Under the pieces are notes generated by a model, which had not been told where the DNA came from, searched no databases, and was given only the letters and a program-made list of their open reading frames with translations. From assembly GCA_964574395.1 (NCBI GenBank), contig CAZNNL010000004.1:1-54369 (forward strand): a stretch of 54,369 nt of DNA, in the 5' to 3' direction. The DNA comes from JAXGQD01 sp964574395. GTDB taxonomy: Bacteria; Bacillota; Clostridia; Saccharofermentanales; Fastidiosipilaceae. How positions within the stretch are numbered: the first letter of the stretch is position 1; each line of letters opens with the position of its first letter. The position numbers were made by a program, and so were the translations under genes. This document shows, one piece after another, positions 46,045 to 54,197 of the stretch.

Positions 46045-46980
46045 ATGCCTTTAGTTACGACGACCGAAATGTTTAAAAAAGCCTACGAGGGTGGATATGC
46101 GATAGGCGCTTTTAACGTCAACAATATGGAGATTATCCAAGGGATAACGGAAGCAGCAAAAGAATTGCGTGCCCCTCTCATCCTGCAAGTTTCTTCAGGT
46201 GCGCGTAAGTATGCGAATCATACCTATTTAACAAAACTAGTAGAAGCTGCTCTCATTGAGACAGATTTACCGATTGCTTTGCATTTGGACCATGGCGATA
46301 CATTTGAACTCTGTAAGAGCTGCATCGACGGTGGTTTCACATCAGTTATGATTGATGGCTCACACCATAGCTATGAAGATAACGTAAAACTTACCAAACA
46401 AGTAGTTGAATATGCACACGCACATGGTGTCGTGGTTGAAGGTGAATTAGGTCGTTTGGAAGGTGTTGAAGACGATGTCGTTGTGAGTGCTGAAGAAGCA
46501 TCTTATACCCAACCAGAACAAGTTGAAGATTTTGTCACCCGCACTGGCGTAGACTCATTGGCAATTGCGATTGGCACAAGCCATGGCGCTTTCAAATTCA
46601 AACCTGGCACGAAGCCTCAGCTGCGCTTTGATATTCTCGAAGAAGTTAGCCGCCGCTTGCCTGGTTTCCCCATAGTCTTACACGGTGCATCTTCAGTTAT
46701 TCCTGAGTACGTTGAAATGATCAACAAGTACGGCGGAAAAATGGATGATGCTATTGGTATCCCTGAAGATATGCTTCGTGAAGCAGCCAAATCTGCTGTC
46801 TGTAAGATCAATATTGACTCAGACCTTCGTCTTGCCATGACAGGTACTATTCGTAAATACTTCGCAGAGAATCCTTCACACTTTGATCCACGTCAGTATC
46901 TCAAGCCTGCACGCGATAACATCAAAGAAATGGTCGCTCGTAAAATCGTCAACGTACTAGGTTCAGACGGTAAAGCATAA
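46045..46980 (+). CDS. fba: Class II fructose-1,6-bisphosphate aldolase
   Basis: Zn2+-dependent glycolytic aldolase, 311 residues. LHLDHGDTFELCKSCIDGG holds the catalytic Asp and the first Zn histidine, followed by VMIDGSHHSYEDNV, VEGELGRLEG, and the second metal histidine in IVLHGASS. TAAGGAG precedes the ATG. Ends at a strong terminator. Acts directly after PfkA, encoded 7 kb upstream. Confidence 0.94.
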   Translation: MPLVTTTEMFKKAYEGGYAIGAFNVNNMEIIQGITEAAKELRAPLILQVSSGARKYANHTYLTKLVEAALIETDLPIALHLDHGDTFELCKSCIDGGFTSVMIDGSHHSYEDNVKLTKQVVEYAHAHGVVVEGELGRLEGVEDDVVVSAEEASYTQPEQVEDFVTRTGVDSLAIAIGTSHGAFKFKPGTKPQLRFDILEEVSRRLPGFPIVLHGASSVIPEYVEMINKYGGKMDDAIGIPEDMLREAAKSAVCKINIDSDLRLAMTGTIRKYFAENPSHFDPRQYLKPARDNIKEMVARKIVNVLGSDGKA

Positions 46981-47000
46981 ATCAATCAAATTTAGTAAGA

Positions 47001-47029
47001 AAAAAGCGGTCGAAGTGGCCGCTTTTTTT
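47001..47029. terminator. Bidirectional terminator between fba and the phosphoesterase gene
   Basis: AAAAAGCGGTC (47001-47011) pairs with GGCCGCTTTTT (47017-47027), one wobble, five-base loop. A-run and T-run flank it on both strands, so it serves both convergent genes. Confidence 0.9.
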
Positions 47030-47043
47030 GATTAGATTATTAA

Positions 47044-48036
47044 CTAGATATCGAAGAAAGTGATCTCTGGTCTGCTAAAAAAGCGCAAAGGAAAGAGCAC
47101 ACAACCAACTCCTCGCGAAATAAAAGCCGTGATACCATTTCTTAGAAAATGGCCGTTATAGTAACGCTGCTGACTTAGTTTTTCTTCCCGCAAGGATTTG
47201 AACTCCAAACGAAATGGCATACGGATTTGCCCACCATGAAAGTGGCCGGCAAAAAAATAGTCGCAATCAGCATCACTTAAGCCTAGAACGGTATCCGGAT
47301 TGTGCGCGAAAAGTAGTTTTATTACATGACTTTCTGAGCCGGTTTGTTTATCTTCAGCGTCTGTTAAAAGCTTTTCAAAACGCATGCGAGCGTGTGTGAA
47401 CGTAATGTTTAGAGCTTCGGTATGCGCGATTGCATCGGTTACTTCGGCTGTAGGCATATCTACTTGGCCTACACGCCTGTCATCTAAGCCATAAATAATG
47501 AAATCTCTAGCCGTAGTGGTCTCGGCATCTGATTGGTAACGCTTCTTGAGTCTGACGCGAGTTCCAGCATTGCGCAGCACAGTGACACCGCATTGCCGAA
47601 GATCATCGTCGCTTAATTTAGCGTCATGGTTACCGCGTATAACCAAAACAGGAACCGATTGTTTGGCAGCGGAGACTGCAATTGCTTTTAGGAGTCTTAA
47701 GCCCTTTTTGCCATCAAATTCACGAGAAACTAAATCACCGCCAAAGACTATGATGTCTGGCTGGTGTTCAAGCAGACGCTTAATAAAATAAGCAGTTGGC
47801 AAATGAAAATGATTCGCATGCAAATCAGAAAAGAATAAGACCCTGAGCTTGCCTTTGGCAGGTGTAGGGGTATCTTTAGTAAATGCCTGGGGGTTAAGCG
47901 TTTTTTTACTGCGTAATTGTAAGAGCTGATCTTCAGAGAGTGGATAGCTGGCGTAAGTCGTTCTTAATAAAAACGGCTCAATCAGACCTTGTATCAAGGC
48001 GAGTACCGCTAAAATGCCGATAATTGTCCAAATCAT
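47044..48036 (-). CDS. Membrane-anchored metallophosphoesterase
   Basis: 330 residues with an N-terminal membrane segment (about 2-20). The calcineurin-like motifs are in order: FFSDLHANHFH, VFGGDLVS, IRGNHDAK and FAGHFHGGQIRMP, all needed for the two-metal centre. This is the YkuE-like group, usually facing outside the membrane; substrate unknown. It starts 22 bases after nagA on the same strand, so it is probably cotranscribed with nagA, though a direct role in amino-sugar use is not evident. Confidence 0.88.
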   Translation of the reverse strand: MIWTIIGILAVLALIQGLIEPFLLRTTYASYPLSEDQLLQLRSKKTLNPQAFTKDTPTPAKGKLRVLFFSDLHANHFHLPTAYFIKRLLEHQPDIIVFGGDLVSREFDGKKGLRLLKAIAVSAAKQSVPVLVIRGNHDAKLSDDDLRQCGVTVLRNAGTRVRLKKRYQSDAETTTARDFIIYGLDDRRVGQVDMPTAEVTDAIAHTEALNITFTHARMRFEKLLTDAEDKQTGSESHVIKLLFAHNPDTVLGLSDADCDYFFAGHFHGGQIRMPFRLEFKSLREEKLSQQRYYNGHFLRNGITAFISRGVGCVLFPLRFFSRPEITFFDI

Positions 48037-48058
48037 GCTGTTTTTAACTCATTCCTGA

Positions 48059-49192
48059 TCACTGCACTGCATCAAAATCCAGTTTTTGACCATCGATATA
48101 AACAGACATTATTTGGAGATCGTCATCCAACAACAAAAAGTCAGCATCCATGCCAGCCTTAATTTGGCCTTTACGATGATCTTCACCAATCAAAACAGCG
48201 GGGTTGTAGGTAACCATACGGACCGCATCTTCTAAAGGAATACCAAATTCGACAGCGTGCTTCATGCCAGCCCAGATATTGGAAGTCGAGCCAGCCAGCG
48301 CTCCGTCAGCGGTACGAGCGACGCTGTCTTTAACTTCCATCATTTGCCCACCTAATTCATAGCTTCCATCCCCTAAACCAGCGGCGCGCATTGAATCAGA
48401 CACTAAAATTAAGCGGTCTTTACCTAATAAGCGATAGGCACAATAAATTACGGCAGGATGCACATGAACACCGTCGCAGATAATTTCTCCAAATATTCCG
48501 AAGCGCGTTGCAGCGCCAATCACCCCAGGATCGCGGTGTAGTAGTGGTGGCATGGCGTTAAATGTGTGAGTGATACTTTTGGCGCCACGCCCAATTGCTT
48601 CTGCAGCAGTTTCGTAATCAGCGGAAGTATGACCAAGAGAAATAACGGTATCGTTTTGGAAAGTTTCAATAAATTCCATGGCACCCTCTGTCTCGGGAGC
48701 GAGCGTTACCACTTTCACTTTGGCGAGATCCAAATAGCGGCGAAATTCTTCGATACTTGCATTACGAACATCTTCAGCGCGATGGGCGCCGCGTTTCTCG
48801 ACGTTTATGAATGGACCTTCCATATTAAAGCCTAGCATACGTGCACCTGGGAGTTCAGGTGTTAGGCGAAACACTGCCTCTAACTCTTCTACAGGAGTGG
48901 TCATTGTGGTGGGTAGAAAAGACGTAACACCAACTCTAGCTAGATAATTGCTTATCGCATCTAGGGAATCTTTATTAGCCTCCATGGTGTCGTAACCCAT
49001 TGCTCCATGGATGTGAATGTCAATCATACCGGGTATCAGTTTTAGTCCTTTAGCGTCTATAAGATCGTCGTCTTCGGCTATCGGGTGCTTGTTCGGAATC
49101 AGGGCTTTGATTTTGCCATGATCAATAAGCAGATCTAATTTTTGGAAATTAAATGCTTGCGTATATACTTCAGCGCCACAGATTCTTAGCAT
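48059..49192 (-). CDS. nagA: N-acetylglucosamine-6-phosphate deacetylase
   Basis: Removes acetate from GlcNAc-6-phosphate to give the NagB substrate; 377 residues. Amidohydrolase motifs: DIHIHGAMGYDTM, MEGPFIN, SLGHTSADYE, THTFNAMPPLLHRDPG, and LVSDSMRAAGLGDG with the catalytic Asp. GAGGTATT precedes ATG 49192. The promoter region contains TTTTAACACAG (49224-49234), the half-site also found three times before the BlaI-type gene. Confidence 0.95.
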   Translation of the reverse strand: MLRICGAEVYTQAFNFQKLDLLIDHGKIKALIPNKHPIAEDDDLIDAKGLKLIPGMIDIHIHGAMGYDTMEANKDSLDAISNYLARVGVTSFLPTTMTTPVEELEAVFRLTPELPGARMLGFNMEGPFINVEKRGAHRAEDVRNASIEEFRRYLDLAKVKVVTLAPETEGAMEFIETFQNDTVISLGHTSADYETAAEAIGRGAKSITHTFNAMPPLLHRDPGVIGAATRFGIFGEIICDGVHVHPAVIYCAYRLLGKDRLILVSDSMRAAGLGDGSYELGGQMMEVKDSVARTADGALAGSTSNIWAGMKHAVEFGIPLEDAVRMVTYNPAVLIGEDHRKGQIKAGMDADFLLLDDDLQIMSVYIDGQKLDFDAVQ

Positions 49193-49322
49193 GATTAATA
49201 CCTCACAGTTGATGATTATTTAATTTTAACACAGAAGTCTACACGCATGATTGGCATTTCAGACTTTACATGCGTTACAATCTTAGCTTAAGGTTATACA
49301 TGGAAATTAGGAGGAAATATTT

Positions 49323-49565
49323 ATGGCAAAAAAAGAATTTAAATTCGAAATCAAAAAACATGTCACGGTGTTAAGCACCAATAAGTCTGGCTGGAACCGT
49401 GAACTGAATGTAGTTTCATGGAACGACGGAAAGCCTAAATGGGATCTTCGCGACTGGGCTCCCGAGCATGATAAAATGGGCAAAGGCATCGGATTGACCG
49501 GTGAAGAATTAGCCATTTTGAAAGAAGTATTAGAGGAAGTAGACCCTTACGAAATTGAGGAATAA
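49323..49565 (+). CDS. PC4/YdbC-family ssDNA-binding protein
   Basis: Small protein of 80 residues matching the YdbC branch of the PC4 (transcriptional coactivator p15) family. The core KSGWNRELNVVSWNDGKPKW and the DLRDWAPEHDKMGKGIGLT segment form the expected beta-sheet and helix. The Lactococcus homologue binds single-stranded DNA. AGGAGG lies upstream. It is followed after 16 bases by ligA, suggesting a shared role in DNA repair or replication. Confidence 0.88.
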   Translation: MAKKEFKFEIKKHVTVLSTNKSGWNRELNVVSWNDGKPKWDLRDWAPEHDKMGKGIGLTGEELAILKEVLEEVDPYEIEE

Positions 49566-49581
49566 TACTGCCGGAGGCAAA

Positions 49582-51606
49582 ATGCCAAACTCTGAACGAC
49601 AGCGTTACGAAGCGTTAAGAAAAGAAATCCAAGAACATAATGTGCTTTATTATGAAAATGATGCACCTATTATTTCTGATTTCGAGTATGACCTGCTCTT
49701 ACGCGAATTTGAAGATCTTGAGTTGCGCCACCCAGAGTGGAGTAGTGCTGATTCACCGACTCAAGTCGTTGGTGGAAAAATCCGTCGAGAGATGAAAAAA
49801 GTCACGCATTCCGTGGCTATGCAGAGCTTGCAGGACTATTTTTCCGAAGCTGAGTTAGCAACTTTTTTAGCGCGTGTTTGGCAAAACCTAAGCACAAGCG
49901 GGAAGCCTGATTTTATTAATGAACCCATGTTTTGTGTTGAAGAAAAGATTGACGGGCTTTCCGTTTCCTTGGAATACGTTGATGGCCAATTTTATCGTGC
50001 TTCCACACGTGGTGATGGTCATATTGGAGAAGACATTACCGAAAACATGCGGGGCTTTAAGGATTTACCTCTTTCGTTAAGTGAATCTTTGCCTTTGCTC
50101 GTGCTGCGAGCCGAGGTCTATATGCCTGAAGAAAGTTTCGTGCGCCTAAATGCAGAGCAAGAAGCGCTTGGGGAGAAGCTTTTTGCTAACCCGCGTAATG
50201 CCGCAGCCGGTAGTTTAAGACAACTGGATCCAAGCATTACGGCAGCAAGAGGCTTAAGCTTTTTTGTTTTTAATGTGCAGACCGTGACAGGTATGCATTT
50301 TCAGACCCATCTCGAAAGTCTGTCATTTCTAGAGGAACAAGGATTTCCTGTTATCAAACACTACCCTTGCCAGGCTTTGGATGAATCTGTACATGCAGCC
50401 GTTGCTGATATTGCAGCGCGTCGAACAGGTCTACCTTACGGAATTGACGGAGCAGTTATTAAAGTAAATTCTCTGGCAGCAAGGGAGTTTCTCGGCGAAA
50501 ACATCAAGACACCGCGGTGGGCAGCAGCGTACAAATATCCACCTGAGATGAAAGCAACCAAACTAAATGCAATAGAAATACAAGTTGGCAGAACAGGGAA
50601 GCTTACCCCGCTCGCCATACTTGAACCTGTCGTGGTTGCTGGGAGCACCATCGCTAAGGCCACTTTGCACAACGAAGACTATATTAAAGATAAGGACATT
50701 CGTATTGGCGATACCGTCTTTATTCAAAAAGCAGGGGATGTTATTCCTGCCGTTGTTGCCGTGGATTTGTCCAAACGCAATCCCGAAAGTGCTATTTATC
50801 ATATGCCATCCTTTTGTCCGGTGTGCAATTCTCCAGTCGAGCGTGTTGAAGGCGAAGCGGCCACTTACTGTACCGGAGCTAATTGCCCGGCTCAGAACCT
50901 CAGACACCTCGAACATTTTGTGAGCCGTGACAATATGAATATCGATGGTTTGGGTGAAAAAACAATTGCCCAATTTAGCGCACTTGGTTGGCTAAATTCG
51001 ATTGCAGACATATATCGTTTACGAGAAAAACGGCTTGAAATACTAGAAGTTCCTGGATTCAAAGAAACTTCTGTTGATAAATTGCTAAATGCTATTGAGA
51101 CTTCTAAGAAGATGCGTTTGGCCAAACTCCTGTCCGCCTTAGGAATCTTACACATCGGTAACGCAGCATCCAGGAGCTTAGCGCAGTATTTCAAAAACCT
51201 AGATGCACTAGCTGCTGCTGACCTTGAAACACTGAAACAGGTCCCAGACATTGGTGACATCAGCGCACAATCAATTATCAACTATTTTTCGCTAGATCAA
51301 AATCAAGCACTGCTTGCAGAATTGAAAGCGCTAGGTGTTGACCCTCAAGAGACGGCTCCCGTATTAGGCCCTCAAAGGCTAGCTGGCATGACTTTTGTCA
51401 TCACGGGAAAACTCCCAAGTTTAAGTAGAGAAGAAGCAGCCGATTTAATCCGTTTAGCAGGTGGACAAGTCAGTGGATCCGTCAGTAAGAAGACGACATA
51501 TTTATTGCTTGGCGAAGATGCCGGCAGCAAAGCACAGAAAGCCTTAGACCTTAAGATACCTAGTCTTAGTGAGGCAGAACTGTTAGAAATGATAGGAGAA
51601 AGTTGA
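49582..51606 (+). CDS. ligA: NAD+-dependent DNA ligase
   Basis: Seals nicks using NAD+; 674 residues. The start is ATG 49582 because GGAGG sits five bases upstream. The adenylated lysine is Lys122 in EEKIDGLSVS. The zinc finger is CPVCNSPVERVEGEAATYC plus a following CPAQ. Helix-hairpin-helix repeats and a C-terminal BRCT domain (about 600-674, LAGMTFVITGKLPSLSREEA) complete the usual layout. Its TGA overlaps the next ATG (TGATG). Confidence 0.97.
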   Translation: MPNSERQRYEALRKEIQEHNVLYYENDAPIISDFEYDLLLREFEDLELRHPEWSSADSPTQVVGGKIRREMKKVTHSVAMQSLQDYFSEAELATFLARVWQNLSTSGKPDFINEPMFCVEEKIDGLSVSLEYVDGQFYRASTRGDGHIGEDITENMRGFKDLPLSLSESLPLLVLRAEVYMPEESFVRLNAEQEALGEKLFANPRNAAAGSLRQLDPSITAARGLSFFVFNVQTVTGMHFQTHLESLSFLEEQGFPVIKHYPCQALDESVHAAVADIAARRTGLPYGIDGAVIKVNSLAAREFLGENIKTPRWAAAYKYPPEMKATKLNAIEIQVGRTGKLTPLAILEPVVVAGSTIAKATLHNEDYIKDKDIRIGDTVFIQKAGDVIPAVVAVDLSKRNPESAIYHMPSFCPVCNSPVERVEGEAATYCTGANCPAQNLRHLEHFVSRDNMNIDGLGEKTIAQFSALGWLNSIADIYRLREKRLEILEVPGFKETSVDKLLNAIETSKKMRLAKLLSALGILHIGNAASRSLAQYFKNLDALAAADLETLKQVPDIGDISAQSIINYFSLDQNQALLAELKALGVDPQETAPVLGPQRLAGMTFVITGKLPSLSREEAADLIRLAGGQVSGSVSKKTTYLLLGEDAGSKAQKALDLKIPSLSEAELLEMIGES

Positions 51607-52010
51607 TGGGCTACTTTGTTTTTAGAGCGGTTCTTTCTTTTGCCATTAGTATTGTGCTATTAATTTTACTTATCAAAACCAGCCACAAATACAAAAAAGA
51701 GAATTGCAAAAAACCATTGCAAGTCTTTTACCCTAGCATTTGTGCTGTCCTGCTTCTCGTGTTTGCTCTGTATTCGACAGCGCCGAAGCTGCTTGATACT
51801 TTGGCAGTTGCCCGTAAAGCGTACTCCTTTAAACAAGTAACCGTCGCAAGCAGACAAGCACTGCCTGGTGTACTGAAAACAGAAGACGGTGGAGTCTACG
51901 CCTATAACCCGTTTACACTCGAATTAGAATCGGGAAAGAGCTACAATATTTCTTATACCCCTTGGCAAAAATACATCATTAACATTGCTGCTATAGAAAA
52001 ACAAAAGTAA
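51606..52010 (+). CDS. Small membrane protein of unknown function
   Basis: 134 residues starting at an ATG that overlaps the ligA stop (TGATG), so it is translationally coupled. Two membrane segments (about 5-25 and 38-57) are separated by a short basic loop (HKYKKENCKK). The remaining 75 residues are polar, with a small beta-rich look (GVYAYNPFTLELESGKSYNI). I do not recognise a family. The overlap with ligA and the HAD gene 17 bases downstream indicate a real operon member. Confidence 0.7.
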   Translation: MGYFVFRAVLSFAISIVLLILLIKTSHKYKKENCKKPLQVFYPSICAVLLLVFALYSTAPKLLDTLAVARKAYSFKQVTVASRQALPGVLKTEDGGVYAYNPFTLELESGKSYNISYTPWQKYIINIAAIEKQK

Positions 52011-52027
52011 AGCTGCAGGAGGAAGGC

Positions 52028-52894
52028 TTGAAGATGCACTCGGATACGCATAAAAACTTTGATTTCCGTCCCATTCGTCTAGTTGTCTCTGACTTGGATG
52101 GCACTTTACTCAATCAATATAATGAGATTAGTCAAGAGAACTTTGATGCGGTAATGGCACTCAAAGAGGCAGGGATTCTGTTCACGTTTGCGACAGGGCG
52201 ATTGGACTGTCAAGCGAAGATATATATTGAACAACTAGCCTTAGAAAGTCCTGTTATTAGCTGTAATGGAGCATTAATTCGTAGTGGTTTAGAGCATGAA
52301 ATCATGCACTTGGAGCTAATTGATCCGGCGCTAGCGGCAAAAATGATTCTTTTTGCCGACAACAATGGCCTCGACTACATGGTTTATGACACGGATGAAG
52401 TGTTTTATCCCCCGCAATCAGAGCGTATTATTGCCTATAGAAACTACAATGCCATCGCTGAGCGCTTTAATTCGAAACCATGTTTGGTTACCGAATTCGA
52501 CCTGAAGCGTGATCTTGAAAAAATATCAGAACGTGTCTGTAAAATATATTTGCATAGCGAAGACAGTAATTTGATTACAGCAAGTGCAGAGTATGCGGTT
52601 AAGGAACTGGACTTGCTCGCAGTATCCTCCATGCCTAAGAATCTGGACATAGCCCCACCCAATCAGACAAAAGGCAACGCAATACATTGGCTCGCTAAAC
52701 ATTACGGTTTGCAGAAGGAAGAAATTTGCGTATTTGGTGACAATGACAATGACGCTAGCATGATGTATGAGGCAGGAATTAGTTTTGCCATGCAAAATGG
52801 CTCAGAAATGGCCAAACTCGCGGCCGATTTTATGGCACCCTCAAACACCGTTTCTGGGGTAGCGCGCGCTATTCGACAGTTTATTTTGCCCTAA
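52028..52894 (+). CDS. Cof-type HAD-superfamily phosphatase
   Basis: Cytoplasmic phosphatase of the Cof/YbjI-like HAD IIB group, about 288 residues. Motif I SDLDGTLLNQ (nucleophile Asp), motif II with FATGRLDCQA, motif III lysine in KGNAIHWLAKHYG, and motif IV GDNDNDASMM are intact, with a cap domain between. AGGAGG (52017-52022) is five bases before TTG 52028 and eleven before ATG 52034; either could be the start. Substrate is probably a sugar phosphate or flavin phosphate. Confidence 0.9.
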   Translation: MKMHSDTHKNFDFRPIRLVVSDLDGTLLNQYNEISQENFDAVMALKEAGILFTFATGRLDCQAKIYIEQLALESPVISCNGALIRSGLEHEIMHLELIDPALAAKMILFADNNGLDYMVYDTDEVFYPPQSERIIAYRNYNAIAERFNSKPCLVTEFDLKRDLEKISERVCKIYLHSEDSNLITASAEYAVKELDLLAVSSMPKNLDIAPPNQTKGNAIHWLAKHYGLQKEEICVFGDNDNDASMMYEAGISFAMQNGSEMAKLAADFMAPSNTVSGVARAIRQFILP

Positions 52895-52987
52895 GATTTA
52901 TTTTGAAAGTTTAAGTATTTGTTTTTGCATATATCCGATTGCCTGCTCCCAATTTTCACAAGATAATGTGTTGGAGGAGGTGAGCTT

Positions 52988-53563
52988 TTGGAGAATAATC
53001 AATCGAATAGTAGATTTCACTACGTCCCAAGTGAGCATCAATTAGGTTTTTATGTTGTTGTTAGTGACAAAGATTTGCTTTGCAAAATGCAAGATTTAAT
53101 GAAAAGACAAGGTTATCTTGGCTTTATGGATACCGCAGGTAAACTTAATTATTTTGTCGATGGTAGACAAAATATGTACAAGGCAAGTCATACAATAAAA
53201 AGTTTAACGCCTCAGTTTGTCGATGCTCAGCAGGCCGAGGTAATGACTGCAGGAAAATTAAATAAGCGTACCTTGAAAAAGATGGCGATTAAACTACTTG
53301 AACAAAGAGGATTCAATAAGCAACATAAGGGGACTGCAGTTCTGGTCTATTTACTCCCGATTGCATTTGAACACGAGGAACAAATTACTCCCTTAAATAA
53401 ATATTTATATCCTTTGGCATCACAAAAGTTTGGCATATCCATACATCAAGTAGATCGTGTTATACGCTATGCCGCACGTGCTTCTGACATGAATATCGGT
53501 AACGCAAGCTTAATCCATTATTTTGTTGATGAAATGACAAAGCGTTTACATATATATCAATAG
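52988..53563 (+). CDS. Spo0A C-terminal-domain-like DNA-binding protein
   Basis: 191 residues starting with TTG 52988, preceded by GGAGGAGGTGAGC, the best ribosome binding site in the window. The C-terminal 95 residues resemble the Spo0A effector domain: a HKGTAVLVYLLPIAFE helix pair, LYPLASQKFGISIHQVDRVI (recognition region), and a closing helix. The first 90 residues are too short and lack the Asp cluster of a normal receiver; VVVSDKDLLCKMQDLM may be a decayed receiver start. A phosphorylation-independent regulator is plausible. No sporulation genes are in the window. Family assignment by eye only. Confidence 0.65.
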   Translation: MENNQSNSRFHYVPSEHQLGFYVVVSDKDLLCKMQDLMKRQGYLGFMDTAGKLNYFVDGRQNMYKASHTIKSLTPQFVDAQQAEVMTAGKLNKRTLKKMAIKLLEQRGFNKQHKGTAVLVYLLPIAFEHEEQITPLNKYLYPLASQKFGISIHQVDRVIRYAARASDMNIGNASLIHYFVDEMTKRLHIYQ

Positions 53564-53664
53564 TATGAGCGACTTGATTAACCTTATTAAGCGATATTTA
53601 CCCTTGTTTGCTTTGAAAAACTCGGCAATTGCCCTTTTTCTGGGCTTTTAGCGCTTTTTATTGC

Positions 53665-53693
53665 TTGACAACTACAATACTGGAAAGCATAAT
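53665..53693 (+). promoter_or_regulatory. HU promoter
   Basis: Perfect TTGACA (53665-53670), a 17-base spacer and CATAAT (53688-53693), about 37 bases before the HU start. Fits strong constitutive expression. Confidence 0.8.
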
Positions 53694-53729
53694 AAACAGC
53701 GTCAATATTTCCTTAGGAGGCAATTTCGA

Positions 53730-54023
53730 ATGAATAAAAGTGAACTCGTAGATTCCGTTGCAAAACTGGCAGGTCTAAGCAAGAAAGATAGCGAAAGTGC
53801 TGTTAATGCAGTTCTTGAAAGCATCACTTCTGCTCTAGTTAAAGAAGACAAAGTCGTTCTCGTCGGTTTCGGTACGTTTGAGACACGCAAACGTGCAGCC
53901 CGTAACGGCAGAAACCCTGCGACAAAAGAAGTGATCAAAATCCCCGCATCAAAAGCTCCTGCTTTTAAAGCTGGTAAAGGTCTCAAAGATAAAGTCAACA
54001 AGGTTTCCAAAAACCGTAAATAA
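53730..54023 (+). CDS. hup: HU family DNA-binding protein
   Basis: Nucleoid protein, 97 residues. The start is ATG 53730 with AGGAGG upstream. MNKSELVDSVAKLAGLSKKD opens the helical body; VGFGTFETRKRAARNGRNP leads into the DNA-binding arm, and the C-terminus is Lys-rich. Dimers bend DNA without strong sequence preference. Monocistronic between its own promoter and terminator. Confidence 0.96.
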   Translation: MNKSELVDSVAKLAGLSKKDSESAVNAVLESITSALVKEDKVVLVGFGTFETRKRAARNGRNPATKEVIKIPASKAPAFKAGKGLKDKVNKVSKNRK

Positions 54024-54045
54024 TTAAAAATAAATCTTAATCATG

Positions 54046-54080
54046 AACTGCTTCACAAAAATGTGAGGCAGTTTTTGTTT
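54046..54080 (+). terminator. HU terminator
   Basis: AACTGCTTCACA (54046-54057) pairs with TGTGAGGCAGTT (54062-54073), one wobble, four-base A loop, followed by TTTGTTTT. Confidence 0.92.
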
Positions 54081-54125
54081 TCCTGCAGTGGTTTGGCAGG
54101 ATGCTTTTGATTGGCAAAATTGCTG

Positions 54126-54183
54126 TGGACAAATAAATCGACTCTCGTAAATGCGCTCCCACGTGACTCGCATTTTTTGTCCA
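54126..54183 (+). repeat. 58-bp dyad element, copy D
   Basis: Starts TGGACAAA and ends TTTGTCCA (perfect outer arms). Inner arms CGACTCTCGT and ACGTGACTCG are complementary at 8 of 10 positions. Same 58-base length and same CGTAAA after the left arm as copies A and B, 11 kb away. Lies between HU and tRNA-Thr. Confidence 0.85.
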
Positions 54184-54197
54184 GAAACAGTTAAAAT

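Larger units (their letters stand above)
899..54119. repeat. Dispersed octamer TTTTGCCA/TGGCAAAA, about 60 copies
   Basis: By eye I count about 60 exact copies, 31 as TTTTGCCA and 29 as TGGCAAAA on the plus strand. Examples: 899, 1500, 1754, 4336, 5092, 5224, 5279, 5372, 5848, 7587, 7677, 7983, 8607, 8801, 11166, 11199, 11908, 11992, 12353, 14791, 15688, 18264, 20154, 20981, 22233, 22507, 24738, 26900, 27768, 28398, 28526, 29229, 31309, 31980, 31999, 33006, 35036, 36518, 37935, 38421, 38727, 39578, 39821, 40263, 40507, 40687, 40978, 41647, 44049, 44242, 45141, 45592, 47706, 49111, 49324, 49879, 51638, 51963, 52783, 54112. Most lie in genes, on both strands and in different reading frames. Function unknown. 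Confidence 0.85.

Noticed and set aside
899..54119. The octamer as a by-product of codon usage only
   Set aside because: Copies occur in several reading frames, in both orientations relative to genes, and between genes, and one-base variants are much rarer. Codon bias may contribute, so this is set aside but not excluded.
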